Shown one piece after another: positions 1-7,949 of a stretch of DNA of 64,000 nucleotides. Numbering within the stretch: position 1 is the first letter of the stretch; each line of letters starts with the position of its first letter. The DNA lies in contig DATEDN010000145.1 in assembly GCA_035281645.1 (NCBI GenBank), positions 1-64,000 on the forward strand, read 5' to 3'. The notes beneath the pieces are model-generated. The model had not been told where the DNA came from. It made no database searches and was given only the letters and a program-made list of their open reading frames with translations. Position numbers and translations under genes: made by a program. Source of the DNA: JACCTH01 sp035281645. GTDB taxonomy: Bacteria > Actinomycetota > Acidimicrobiia > Spongiisociales > ZC4RG35.

Positions 1-669
1 ACTCCCGAGCGGCCCTTGCAGGAGCTCGTCGCAATGCGGTCACGTGGCCACCCGCTCCAGTACCTAGAAGGTACAGCCGCCTTTGGGCCCCTCGTCGTCG
101 CGGTCGATGATCGGGTCCTGATTCCACGGCCGGAGACCGAACACCTGGCCGACCTTCTCGCCCACCGGCACCCACAACCGGAACTGGTCGTCGATCTCTG
201 TACCGGCTCTGGAGCCGTGGCGTTGTTCCTGAAGTCGGCTTGGCCCCAGTCCCGGGTGGTCGCCACCGACTTCTCGGTCGATGCCCTGGCCGTGGCACGC
301 CAGAATGCCGAGCGTCTGGGGCTCGATGTCGAGTGGTACTCGGGTGACCTCTTTAGGGCATTGCCAGCTCGCTTGCGGGGCAGGGTCGAGCTTCTGGTGG
401 CCAACCCACCGTACGTGTCCGAAGACGAATGGGATCTCCTGCCCGACGATGTCAAGCACGAGCCCCGGTCGGCTCTGGTGGCCGGGGCGATTGGCACTGA
501 GATCATCGATCGAATCCTCGACGGCGTCGGCGACTGGCTCGCCCCCGGGAGTGAGGCCTGGATCGAGATCGGGGAGACGCAAGGCCCCTACCTCCGCAGC
601 CATCACCGTGTTCAGATCCACCAGGATCAATATGGAAAGGACCGCTTTGCGATGGTGACGATTGATTGA
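1..669 (+). CDS. prmC: Peptide chain release factor N5-glutamine methyltransferase (5' partial)
   Basis: PrmC/HemK methylates the Gln of the GGQ motif in release factors RF1 and RF2, using SAM, in the cytosol. The frame is open from base 1, so the N-terminal helical domain begins outside the window. The SAM-binding motif DLCTGSGAVAL lies about 65 residues into the visible part, and the diagnostic NPPY motif, which holds the target glutamine, lies about 70 residues further on. The stop overlaps the start of tsaC by 8 bases, so the two are probably co-transcribed. This pairing is common in Gram-positive bacteria, often downstream of prfA. Confidence 0.95.
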   Translation, partial: TPERPLQELVAMRSRGHPLQYLEGTAAFGPLVVAVDDRVLIPRPETEHLADLLAHRHPQPELVVDLCTGSGAVALFLKSAWPQSRVVATDFSVDALAVARQNAERLGLDVEWYSGDLFRALPARLRGRVELLVANPPYVSEDEWDLLPDDVKHEPRSALVAGAIGTEIIDRILDGVGDWLAPGSEAWIEIGETQGPYLRSHHRVQIHQDQYGKDRFAMVTID

Positions 670-1219
670 TCTTGCCCTCAGCCACCTGCGAGCCGGTGAC
701 GTGATCGGACTTCCCACCGACACCGTCTATGGAATCGGGGCGGACCCACTCCAGCCGCAGGCCGTGGCTCGCGTGTTCGCCCTCAAGGGTCGTAGCCTCG
801 ATCAGCCGATCGGTTTGCTCGTGGCCGACCTGGAAACCGCACTGGAGGCAGTTGAGCTACCGGAGTACGCACGGCTGTGGGCGAGCCTCCATTGGCCCGG
901 GCCCTTGAATCTGGTCGCCCGCCCGAAAGCGTCCTGGCCGCCGGGGGTGGGAGACGCCAAATCGCTGGCAGTTCGAGTGCCTGATCATGAGACGGCCCTG
1001 GAATTGCTCGGCGTCGCCGGGCCCTTGGCGGTCACCAGCGCCAACCGTTCCGGAGACCCCGAGACTCTCAACGACGTCGAAGCCGCTTCGATCTTCGGTC
1101 TCGAAGTTGCGGTCTATCTAAGAGGTGACTCCCCGGGGGGCTCCGCTTCCACCACCGTCGATGTTCGATTCGACGAGCCCATTCTTCTCCGCCCGGGCCC
1201 GCTCGACCTCGGGATCTGA
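662..1219 (+). CDS. tsaC: L-threonylcarbamoyladenylate synthase (YrdC/TsaC-type)
   Basis: Makes threonylcarbamoyl-AMP from threonine, bicarbonate and ATP for the t6A37 modification of ANN-decoding tRNAs. At 185 residues it is the single-domain YrdC type, without the extra C-terminal Sua5 domain. Family marks are the N-terminal GLPTDTVYGIGADP, then KGRSLDQPI, and the later VTSANRSGDP. The chosen start is TTG at 662, overlapping prmC by 8 bases; there is no good ribosome site, as expected for a coupled start. Confidence 0.93.
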   Translation: MIDLALSHLRAGDVIGLPTDTVYGIGADPLQPQAVARVFALKGRSLDQPIGLLVADLETALEAVELPEYARLWASLHWPGPLNLVARPKASWPPGVGDAKSLAVRVPDHETALELLGVAGPLAVTSANRSGDPETLNDVEAASIFGLEVAVYLRGDSPGGSASTTVDVRFDEPILLRPGPLDLGI

Positions 1220-1246
1220 AGTCTGACGTCTTAAGTCTGATGTCTG
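1219..1246. repeat. Tandem 14-base repeat between tsaC and glyA
   Basis: Two adjacent copies, AAGTCTGACGTCTT and AAGTCTGATGTCTG, agree at 12 of 14 positions. They begin at the tsaC stop and end 24 bases before the glyA start. The function is unknown; they could form part of the glyA control region. Confidence 0.5.
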
Positions 1247-1270
1247 TTTCTTCCCCTATCCTCGCCCAAG

Positions 1271-2542
1271 ATGATTGACACCCGGCCGATCGAAGCGGTC
1301 GACCCCGAAATCGCCCGCTTGATCCGTCGGGATGTCGAGCGGCAGAACACCCACATCCACCTCATCGCCTCGGAGAACTTCGCCTCTCCGGCGGTGATGG
1401 CCGCCTCCGGCTCGGTCTTCACCAACAAATACGCCGAGGGATATCCCAATCGTCGTTACTACGAGGGCTGTGAGGTGGTGGACGAGATGGAGTCTCTGGC
1501 CATCGAGCGGGCCAAGGCGCTCTTTGGTGCCGAGCACGCCAACGTCCAGGCCCACTCCGGCGCCCAGGCCAACATGGGGGTTTACTTCTCGTTGATCAAG
1601 CCGGGAGACACGGTGCTGGGGATGCGCCTCGACCAGGGTGGGCATCTCACCCACGGCTCACCGGTCAACTTCTCAGGGCTCTATTACAACTTCGTCGCCT
1701 ACGGGGTCGATTCCGTTACCGAGATGATCGACATGGCCGAGGTGGAGCGACTCGCCAAGGAGCATCGGCCCAAGATCGTCCTCGCCGGCTACTCCGCCTA
1801 TTCCCGCCGACTCGACTACGAAGGATTCCGGCGTATCGCCGATGACATCGATGCCATCTTCATGGTCGATGCAGCTCATTTCATTGGTCTCGTGGCGGGT
1901 GGGGCTTACCCGAGCCCGGTCCCGCATGCCGATGTCGTCACCGCGACCACCCACAAGGCCTTGCGCGGCCCCCGCGGCGGCATGATCCTTGCCAAGTCGA
2001 AATTTGCAGCCGACATCGACAAAGCGGTCTTCCCGAATGCGCAAGGTGGCCCAATCATGAGCCAGATCGCCGCCAAAGCCGTTTGCTTCCAGGAAGCTGC
2101 CACCCCCGCCTTCGACGAGTACGCCCATCAGATCGTGCGCAATGCCAAAGCGATGGCCAACCAGATCCAGGAGGAAGGGGTGAGGGTGGTCTCAGGAGGC
2201 ACGGACAACCATCTCTTCCTGATCGACCTGCGCTCCGTCGACGAAGAGCTGACCGGGAAGGAGGCCGCTGGCCGACTCGACCGGGTCGGCATCACCCTCA
2301 ATTTCAACACCATTCCCAACGATCCACGCCCCCCGTATCGCGCCTCGGGGCTCAGGATCGGAACCCCGGCCATGACGACGATGGGGATGAAAGAGGGGGA
2401 GGCGGAGGAGATCGCCAGCCTCATCGCTCAGGCCCTGCGGGCTGGGGAGGACGAGGCGGAGCTGTCGGTGGTGGAAAAGCGTGTCCGAGATCTGGCCCAG
2501 ACCTTCCCTCCCTACCCGTCCGACTTCTCGGGTCACGTTTGA
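1271..2542 (+). CDS. glyA: Serine hydroxymethyltransferase
   Basis: PLP enzyme that interconverts serine plus tetrahydrofolate with glycine plus 5,10-methylene-THF, the main source of one-carbon units. The 423-residue length is normal. The PLP-lysine motif TTHKALRGPRGG is present, as are the N-terminal ASENFASPAVM and YAEGYPNRRYYEG motifs of the substrate site. It starts at ATG 1271, 51 bases after tsaC. Position between tsaC and the atp operon is an arrangement seen in several Actinomycetota. Confidence 0.97.
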   Translation: MIDTRPIEAVDPEIARLIRRDVERQNTHIHLIASENFASPAVMAASGSVFTNKYAEGYPNRRYYEGCEVVDEMESLAIERAKALFGAEHANVQAHSGAQANMGVYFSLIKPGDTVLGMRLDQGGHLTHGSPVNFSGLYYNFVAYGVDSVTEMIDMAEVERLAKEHRPKIVLAGYSAYSRRLDYEGFRRIADDIDAIFMVDAAHFIGLVAGGAYPSPVPHADVVTATTHKALRGPRGGMILAKSKFAADIDKAVFPNAQGGPIMSQIAAKAVCFQEAATPAFDEYAHQIVRNAKAMANQIQEEGVRVVSGGTDNHLFLIDLRSVDEELTGKEAAGRLDRVGITLNFNTIPNDPRPPYRASGLRIGTPAMTTMGMKEGEAEEIASLIAQALRAGEDEAELSVVEKRVRDLAQTFPPYPSDFSGHV

Positions 2543-2619
2543 GATCGCTCGCTTTTCTGTGGGCCATTAGGGACGCTGCACGTACCCAACGACCCTGGGT
2601 CGCGAGTTGGTGCTAGAGT

Positions 2620-2637
2620 TTGTGAAAAGATTCACAA
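2620..2637 (+). promoter_or_regulatory. Inverted repeat abutting the first atp-operon start codon
   Basis: TTGTGAA and TTCACAA arms (7 base pairs) flank a 4-base AAGA loop and end one base before the ATG at 2639. No Shine-Dalgarno sequence is visible there. A -10-like TAGAGT lies just upstream (2614-2619). It may be a protein-binding operator or an RNA hairpin that limits translation of the first gene; this is inference. Confidence 0.35.
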
Positions 2638-2638
2638 G

Positions 2639-2890
2639 ATGAGCGACACCGACAGCCGCCCACCAACAAGGAAGCCGGAGAGCAACGACTCGGCTCAGGG
2701 GTGGGCCATGTCCGGGTCCTTCTTGGGATCGATCCTCTCCGGCACCCTGCTCGGCTATCTCGCCGATCTGTGGCTCGATACCCGTCCTTGGCTGGTGGTG
2801 GTGGGCATCCTGGCCGGCTCCTATGCGGGGTTCATGACCATGTGGCGGCAGTCAAAGACCATCGATTCGATCGAACGGCGGCGTCCATGA
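2639..2890 (+). CDS. AtpZ/AtpI-like small membrane protein
   Basis: An 83-residue protein with a hydrophilic N-terminus and two membrane helices (about residues 22-42 and 49-69), matching the AtpZ / ATPase_gene1 family that precedes F1Fo operons. It is proposed to help c-ring assembly or Mg2+ handling; the role is weakly established. Its last codons overlap the next ORF as ATGA. It is the first gene of the atp operon, after a 96-base gap that should hold the promoter. Confidence 0.8.
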   Translation: MSDTDSRPPTRKPESNDSAQGWAMSGSFLGSILSGTLLGYLADLWLDTRPWLVVVGILAGSYAGFMTMWRQSKTIDSIERRRP

Positions 2891-3309
2891 AGCCGGCACC
2901 ACCCTCGGCCGCGGTTCCGGTCGAAGCGATCATGGCCCGCCACATGATTTCCCGGGCGGTCTTCTTGGTGCTGCCAGTCGTCGGCCTTGGCTGGCTACTG
3001 GCGGGGAGTGAAGGCGCACTCGCTGCCACTCTCGGTCTGGCCGTGGTGGTGATCAACTTCTACTTGGCGGGGAAGGTCCTCAGCCTGGCGATTCGCCACT
3101 CGCTCACTATGTATCATGCCGCCGCCCTGGTCGGCTTCGTTCTTCGTATGGCCCTCATCGCCGGAACGATGCTGTTGGTGGTGCGCTTTTTCGAGATCGA
3201 CAGGGTGGCGTTCGGAATCTCGGCTGTGGTCTGCTACCTGGTGCTGGTCACGCTGGAAGCGATCGCGGTGATGCGGGGGCGAGAAAGGAATCTGGATTGG
3301 GCAGGCTGA
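2887..3309 (+). CDS. atpI: ATP synthase protein I-like membrane protein
   Basis: A 140-residue protein with four predicted membrane helices, typical of the ATP synthase I family, which is thought to assist c-ring assembly. The start is the ATG at 2887 because it makes the usual 4-base ATGA overlap with the upstream gene; the frame extends further upstream but only inside that gene. The C-terminus overlaps the atpB start. Having both an AtpZ-like and an AtpI-like gene is unusual but known. Confidence 0.75.
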   Translation: MKPAPPSAAVPVEAIMARHMISRAVFLVLPVVGLGWLLAGSEGALAATLGLAVVVINFYLAGKVLSLAIRHSLTMYHAAALVGFVLRMALIAGTMLLVVRFFEIDRVAFGISAVVCYLVLVTLEAIAVMRGRERNLDWAG

Positions 3310-4130
3310 CGACACTGCTTTGGACAGTCGAGCACCACGAGTGCGATGTCGAGAACGAGGTCATCTGCGCTCCGGACAACGTCAACATTCTCTTCGAATA
3401 CAAGGAGCCTTGGTTCAGCGTTGGCCCGGTCAACTTCACCCGCACTTCGTTCCTGATCTTCCTAGCCGCTGCGGTAGTCATCGCTCTGCTCTATTTCGGG
3501 CTGCGACGGAACCGACTGGTACCCACCAAGTTCGAGGCGGCGATTCAAAGCCTGGTGGAGTTCGTGCGAGATGGAATTGCCCGCGACATCATCGGTCCTG
3601 AAGGGGTCAGGTACACGCCTTATCTGCTCTCGATTTTCCTGCTGATCTTGGTCGGCAACCTCTTCGAGTTGGCGCCTTTGATCAACTTCCCGATCACCTC
3701 GCGGATGGCGCTTCCCGCTTTCCTCTCGCTCATCACCTATGTGATCTTTGTCTTCGTCGGGTTCAAGAAGAACGGGCTGCACTATCTGACCGACATCGCC
3801 TGGCCCAAGGCCGTCCCCATCGGGTTGCGGTGGCTGGTCGGGCTGATCGAAATCGTCTCGACATTCATCTTGCGACCGATCACTCTCGCGGTCCGGCTTT
3901 TCGCCAACCTGGTAGCCGGCCACCTGATGCTGTCGCTCCTCCTGGGTTCAGGAATCGCATTCGTTTTGGCAGTAGGAGACATTGGGCCCAAGGCAGGCAT
4001 CGGCGTTGTCTGGTTCGCCTTCGGACTCTTGATGTTCCTGTTCGAATTCCTGGTGGGAGTTCTGCAGGCGTACATCTTCACGCTCCTCACTGCGGTCTAC
4101 ATCCAAACATCCATACATCCAGCGCACTAA
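3297..4130 (+). CDS. atpB: F1Fo ATP synthase subunit a
   Basis: Stator proton-channel subunit of Fo, membrane embedded. Several hydrophobic helices are visible. The essential channel arginine is in the LAVRLFANLVAGHL segment, and a C-terminal helix holds the FLVGVLQAYIFTLLT motif. Start TTG 3297 is preceded at 7 bases by AAAGGA and overlaps the upstream gene. The N-terminus, rich in charged residues before the first helix, suggests an outside N-terminal tail. Confidence 0.95.
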   Translation: MGRLTTLLWTVEHHECDVENEVICAPDNVNILFEYKEPWFSVGPVNFTRTSFLIFLAAAVVIALLYFGLRRNRLVPTKFEAAIQSLVEFVRDGIARDIIGPEGVRYTPYLLSIFLLILVGNLFELAPLINFPITSRMALPAFLSLITYVIFVFVGFKKNGLHYLTDIAWPKAVPIGLRWLVGLIEIVSTFILRPITLAVRLFANLVAGHLMLSLLLGSGIAFVLAVGDIGPKAGIGVVWFAFGLLMFLFEFLVGVLQAYIFTLLTAVYIQTSIHPAH

Positions 4131-4140
4131 GGAGGAATCG

Positions 4141-4365
4141 ATGGAAGGCAATATCGAGCTACTCAAGGGGGCAATCGCCTTGATTGGCTACGGATTGGGG
4201 GCGGTGGGACCGGGCATCGGTATCGGCATCGTCGCCGGCAATGCCATTACCGCCATGGCGCGGCAGCCGGAGATGACGGGGACGATCCGGGCAACGATGT
4301 TCCTCGGCATCGCCCTCACCGAAGCGCTGGCTCTGATCGGCTTCGTTCTCTTCTTCATCGCTTAG
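4141..4365 (+). CDS. atpE: F1Fo ATP synthase subunit c
   Basis: A 74-residue hairpin of two membrane helices that forms the rotor ring. The glycine-rich first helix (GAVGPGIGIGIVAG) and the ion-binding glutamate in ALTEALALIGFV are clear. The sodium-type ligand set is not seen, so proton coupling is likely. A strong AAGGAGG site precedes the ATG, as expected for the subunit needed in the highest copy number. Confidence 0.97.
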   Translation: MEGNIELLKGAIALIGYGLGAVGPGIGIGIVAGNAITAMARQPEMTGTIRATMFLGIALTEALALIGFVLFFIA

Positions 4366-4375
4366 GAGGTCTTCG

Positions 4376-4924
4376 GTGTCAACGCGTTTGTGGGTGACGA
4401 TCCTGGCCCAGGAAGAGGCCGAAGCAAGCTCCAACGTTTCCTTGGTCCTGCCCGAGACCAACGAGCTGATCGCGGGCATCGTTGCGTTCCTCATCGTTTT
4501 CTTCTTCGTGTGGAAATGGGCCATACCTGCCATTAATCGCACGCTCGAGGCCCGGCAGAAGGCGATCACCGGGAAGCTGGAAGACGCCGAGCGGGCCAAG
4601 AACGAGGCGGAGAATCTGCGCAAGGACTACGAGCAGCAAATGGCCGATGCCCGCAGCAAGGGAAACGCCCTGATTGAAGAGGCCCGCAAGTCTGCCGAGG
4701 CGATGAAGGCCGACATGATCGCCCGCGCCCAGGCCGAAGCCGATGGCATCGTTACCAAGGCGCGGGAGGAAGCGGCCGAGGAAAAATCCCGAGCCTTGGG
4801 CGAAGCCCGCCGAGAGGTGGCCAACCTGTCGATCGATCTGGCTGAAAGAGTGGTGGGAAAGAACCTCGACCGAGAGACCCAGCTAGGGCTGGTGGATCAG
4901 TACATCGCCGAGTTGGAGAAGTAG
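4376..4924 (+). CDS. atpF: F1Fo ATP synthase subunit b
   Basis: Peripheral stalk subunit: one membrane helix at about residues 28-48, then a long charged coiled coil rich in Ala, Glu, Lys and Arg to residue 182. Start GTG 4376 follows an AGGAGG site placed at the atpE stop. It ends one base before atpH. Unlike mycobacteria, b and delta are separate genes here. Confidence 0.95.
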   Translation: MSTRLWVTILAQEEAEASSNVSLVLPETNELIAGIVAFLIVFFFVWKWAIPAINRTLEARQKAITGKLEDAERAKNEAENLRKDYEQQMADARSKGNALIEEARKSAEAMKADMIARAQAEADGIVTKAREEAAEEKSRALGEARREVANLSIDLAERVVGKNLDRETQLGLVDQYIAELEK

Positions 4925-5467
4925 ATGAGGGATTCCGTGGGTCGGACCGAGGGATGGGCCCGAGCAATCTTCGACCTTGCCTCGGCCGAAGGCGAACTCG
5001 AGAGAGCCGAGCGCGATCTCTTCACCATTGCCCGCGCCGTCAATGAATCGAACGATTTGCGCGATGCCCTCACCAACCCTCAGCTGCCGGTTGATCGCAA
5101 GCAAGGGATCATCGACGACCTCGTCGGGGGACGCGCCTCCGATTTGATTCGAGGTTGGATTTCATTCCTCATTTCCCAAGGCCGGGCTTCCGATCTGCCC
5201 GCCATTGTCGATGCGTTTATCGAGCAGGCGGCTGCATCCCGCTCGCGAGCGGTGGCGGAGATTCGGTCTGCGATCCCTCTCGATAAGGCCACAGTGGATC
5301 GCCTGGTCGCCGCGCTGTCGCGGGCGACCGGAAAGCAATTGGACGTGAAGACTGTGGTGGACCCGGATCTGATCGGGGGAGTCGTAGCTCAAGTGGGCGA
5401 TGTGGTGATTGATGGTTCCGTCGCCCGACGGTTGACCGATCTCCGACAGGCACTCCGAGCCGGATGA
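4925..5467 (+). CDS. atpH: F1Fo ATP synthase subunit delta
   Basis: Connects the peripheral stalk to the top of F1. The 180-residue length and the layout are typical: an N-terminal helical bundle, then a C-terminal part with the conserved LDVKTVVDPDLIGGVVAQVG segment. Start ATG 4925 follows the atpF stop directly; the 3' end overlaps atpA by 4 bases if atpA starts at 5464. Confidence 0.95.
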   Translation: MRDSVGRTEGWARAIFDLASAEGELERAERDLFTIARAVNESNDLRDALTNPQLPVDRKQGIIDDLVGGRASDLIRGWISFLISQGRASDLPAIVDAFIEQAAASRSRAVAEIRSAIPLDKATVDRLVAALSRATGKQLDVKTVVDPDLIGGVVAQVGDVVIDGSVARRLTDLRQALRAG

Positions 5468-7029
5468 GCGCTGATGGCAAAGGACAAGGAATGGCTGAAC
5501 TGACAATTACCCCCGACGACATCACTGCGTCGCTCCGCCAGCGACTCTCGGATTGGAAGCCGAGCCTCGAGCAGGAAACGATTGGCTATGTGACGTCGAT
5601 CGCTGATGGCGTGGCCCGGGTCAAGGGACTGCCCAATGTGATGGCGTCCGAGTTGCTCGAATTTCCCGGGGGCTTGATCGGAGTAGCGCTCAACATCGAC
5701 GAGGACGACCTCGGCGTGGTTCTGATGGGCGAGGCCTCACACATCGAAGAAGGGGCGAGTGTCAAACAGACCGGGAACGTGTTGTCGATCCCGGTAGGAG
5801 ATGGGCTGCTGGGGCGGGTGATAGACCCCCTCGGCAACCCCATCGACGGCAAGGGCCCGATTGAATCGAGTGAGCGCCGCCTGCTCGAAGTGCAGGCCCC
5901 CTCCGTGGTTGAGCGCCAGCCGGTAAAGGAACCGCTCCAGACCGGCATCAAGGCAATCGACTCGATGACGCCGATCGGGCGCGGTCAGCGCCAGCTGATC
6001 ATTGGCGACCGTCAGACCGGTAAGACCGCGATCCTCGTTGACACCATCATCAACCAGCGCCACAACTGGGGGACAGACAAGGCAGTCAAGTGCGTATATG
6101 TCGCCATCGGACAAAAAGCCTCGACCGTGGCGGAGGTAGTCGATGCCTTGGAGCGAGCCGGGGCGATGGAATACACGGTGATCGTCAATGCTTCCGCCTC
6201 CGACGCTGCCGCTTTGCAGATGTACGCGCCATATTCGGGCTCCGCCATCGGCCAGTACTGGATGTACAAGGGCGAGCACGCCCTGATCATGTTCGACGAC
6301 CTCTCCAAGCAGGCCGTCGCCTACCGCGAGATCTCGCTTCTCCTCAGACGGCCCCCCGGACGAGAGGCCTACCCCGGGGATGTCTTCTATCTCCACAGCC
6401 GATTGCTCGAGCGCTGCGCCAAGCTCTCAGACGAGCTGGGTGGAGGATCGCTGACCGGGCTCCCGGTGATCGAAACCAAAGCCAACGATGTCTCCGCCTA
6501 CATCCCCACCAACGTCATCTCGATCACCGATGGCCAATGCTTTCTCGAAACCGACCTCTTCTATCAAGGGATCCGGCCGGCGATCAACGCCGGCATCTCC
6601 GTTTCCCGGGTGGGGGGCAACGCCCAGGTCCGGGCCATGCGCCAGATCGCCGGTCCCCTCCGGCTCAACCTGGCCCAGTTCCGCGAGCTGGCCGCCTTTG
6701 CCGAATTTGGTTCCGAACTCGATGCCACCTCGCTGGCGCAGCTCGAGCGGGGCCGGCGCGTGGTCGAGGTGTTGAAGCAGGGCCAATTCGCACCCGTTCC
6801 CGTGGCCCAGCAGATCATTTCCATTTACGCAGTCACCAACGGTTACATGGACAAGGTCCCAGTCGATGAGGTTCGCAACTTCGAATCGGGCCTTCGGCTC
6901 TTCGTCGAGGAGCGCTATGGCGACCTCCTCGATCAGATCAACGACACCGGAAATCTCGGTGACGAGGACCGTCTCAAGGCCGCCATTGCCGAGTTTGCCT
7001 CCGGATTCCAAGTCGGTAGCGGGGAGTAG
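5464..7029 (+). CDS. atpA: F1Fo ATP synthase subunit alpha
   Basis: Non-catalytic nucleotide-binding subunit of F1. The P-loop GDRQTGKTA is at about residue 178, and SVSRVGGNAQVRAM lies in the C-terminal half; 521 residues is slightly long. The start at 5464 overlaps the atpH stop. An internal ATG at 5491 (protein beginning MAELTITPDD), preceded by AAGGA-like bases, fits family N-termini at least as well, so the first nine residues are uncertain. Confidence 0.97.
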   Translation: MSADGKGQGMAELTITPDDITASLRQRLSDWKPSLEQETIGYVTSIADGVARVKGLPNVMASELLEFPGGLIGVALNIDEDDLGVVLMGEASHIEEGASVKQTGNVLSIPVGDGLLGRVIDPLGNPIDGKGPIESSERRLLEVQAPSVVERQPVKEPLQTGIKAIDSMTPIGRGQRQLIIGDRQTGKTAILVDTIINQRHNWGTDKAVKCVYVAIGQKASTVAEVVDALERAGAMEYTVIVNASASDAAALQMYAPYSGSAIGQYWMYKGEHALIMFDDLSKQAVAYREISLLLRRPPGREAYPGDVFYLHSRLLERCAKLSDELGGGSLTGLPVIETKANDVSAYIPTNVISITDGQCFLETDLFYQGIRPAINAGISVSRVGGNAQVRAMRQIAGPLRLNLAQFRELAAFAEFGSELDATSLAQLERGRRVVEVLKQGQFAPVPVAQQIISIYAVTNGYMDKVPVDEVRNFESGLRLFVEERYGDLLDQINDTGNLGDEDRLKAAIAEFASGFQVGSGE

Positions 7030-7032
7030 CCA

Positions 7033-7935
7033 TTGGCGAGCGCCGAGCTTCGTGACACCCGCCGGAGGATCCGCAGCGTCCAGGCGACGCAAAAGATCAC
7101 CCGCGCCATGGAGCTGATCGCGGCCTCGCGGATTCCGAAGGCCAGCGCCCGCGTTCTGGCATCGAAGCCCTATACCGCCAAGCTGATCGAGGTGATTCAG
7201 AACCTGGGGGTAGCCGGGGGCGGGAGCGATCATCTGCTTCTGGACAAGAGGGAGGTGAAACGCGCCGGGGTCGTGGTCGTTTCCTCCGACCGGGGCCTGG
7301 CCGGAGCCTATGCCTCGACCATCATCCGGATGGCCGAGCAACGGATCATCGATCTGCGCCGGGAGGGCAAGGACATCCGCATCTTCGCGGTCGGCAAGAA
7401 AGCCCAGGGGTATTACCGCTATCGCGGCTACCGGCTCGAGCGCTCGTTCCTGGGCGTCACCGATACACCGGGTTATGGAGATGCCCGTGCGATCGCCGAT
7501 GCGGTAATGGGCTCTTTCGCCTCCGGTGACATCGACTCGGTGGAGGCTTTCTACACCCGGTTCCAGTCGGCCATGACTCAGGTCCCGAGCCGTTATGACT
7601 TGCTACCGATCGAGCCCCCGGAGGGGTCGCCGGTGACCAGCGCTTCCTACGAGTACGAGCCGGCTCCCGACGAGATCCTCAATCGATTGCTCCCACGTTA
7701 CGTCGAGGCGACCGTCTTCAACATGTTGCTCGAGGCCTCGGCGTCGGAGCACTCGGCCCGGAGACGGGCGATGAAAGCGGCCACCGACAACGCCGACGAG
7801 TTGATCCGGATACTGACGGTTTCGGCCAACCGAGCCCGCCAAGCCGAGATCACCACTGAAATCTCTGAAATCGTGGGAGGAGCGGAGGCATTGGCCGGAG
7901 CCCGCATCGCCCGTATCGCCCGCACTGCCCAATAG
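7033..7935 (+). CDS. atpG: F1Fo ATP synthase subunit gamma
   Basis: Central rotor shaft of F1. The N-terminal helix with RRRIRSVQATQKITRAMELI and the C-terminal helix with RQAEITTEISEIVGGAEAL are the conserved parts that form the coiled coil; 300 residues is typical. It starts at TTG 7033, three bases after the atpA stop, so it is probably translated by coupling. Confidence 0.96.
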   Translation: MASAELRDTRRRIRSVQATQKITRAMELIAASRIPKASARVLASKPYTAKLIEVIQNLGVAGGGSDHLLLDKREVKRAGVVVVSSDRGLAGAYASTIIRMAEQRIIDLRREGKDIRIFAVGKKAQGYYRYRGYRLERSFLGVTDTPGYGDARAIADAVMGSFASGDIDSVEAFYTRFQSAMTQVPSRYDLLPIEPPEGSPVTSASYEYEPAPDEILNRLLPRYVEATVFNMLLEASASEHSARRRAMKAATDNADELIRILTVSANRARQAEITTEISEIVGGAEALAGARIARIARTAQ

Positions 7936-7949
7936 CGTCAGGAGGATTC

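Noticed and set aside
1219..1270. Riboswitch in front of glyA
   Set aside because: Only 51 bases are available after tsaC and they contain short tandem repeats, too small for a glycine or other known riboswitch.
5737..7341. - strand open frames opposite atpA and atpG
   Set aside because: The + strand ATP synthase genes have every diagnostic motif; the antisense frames are shadows.
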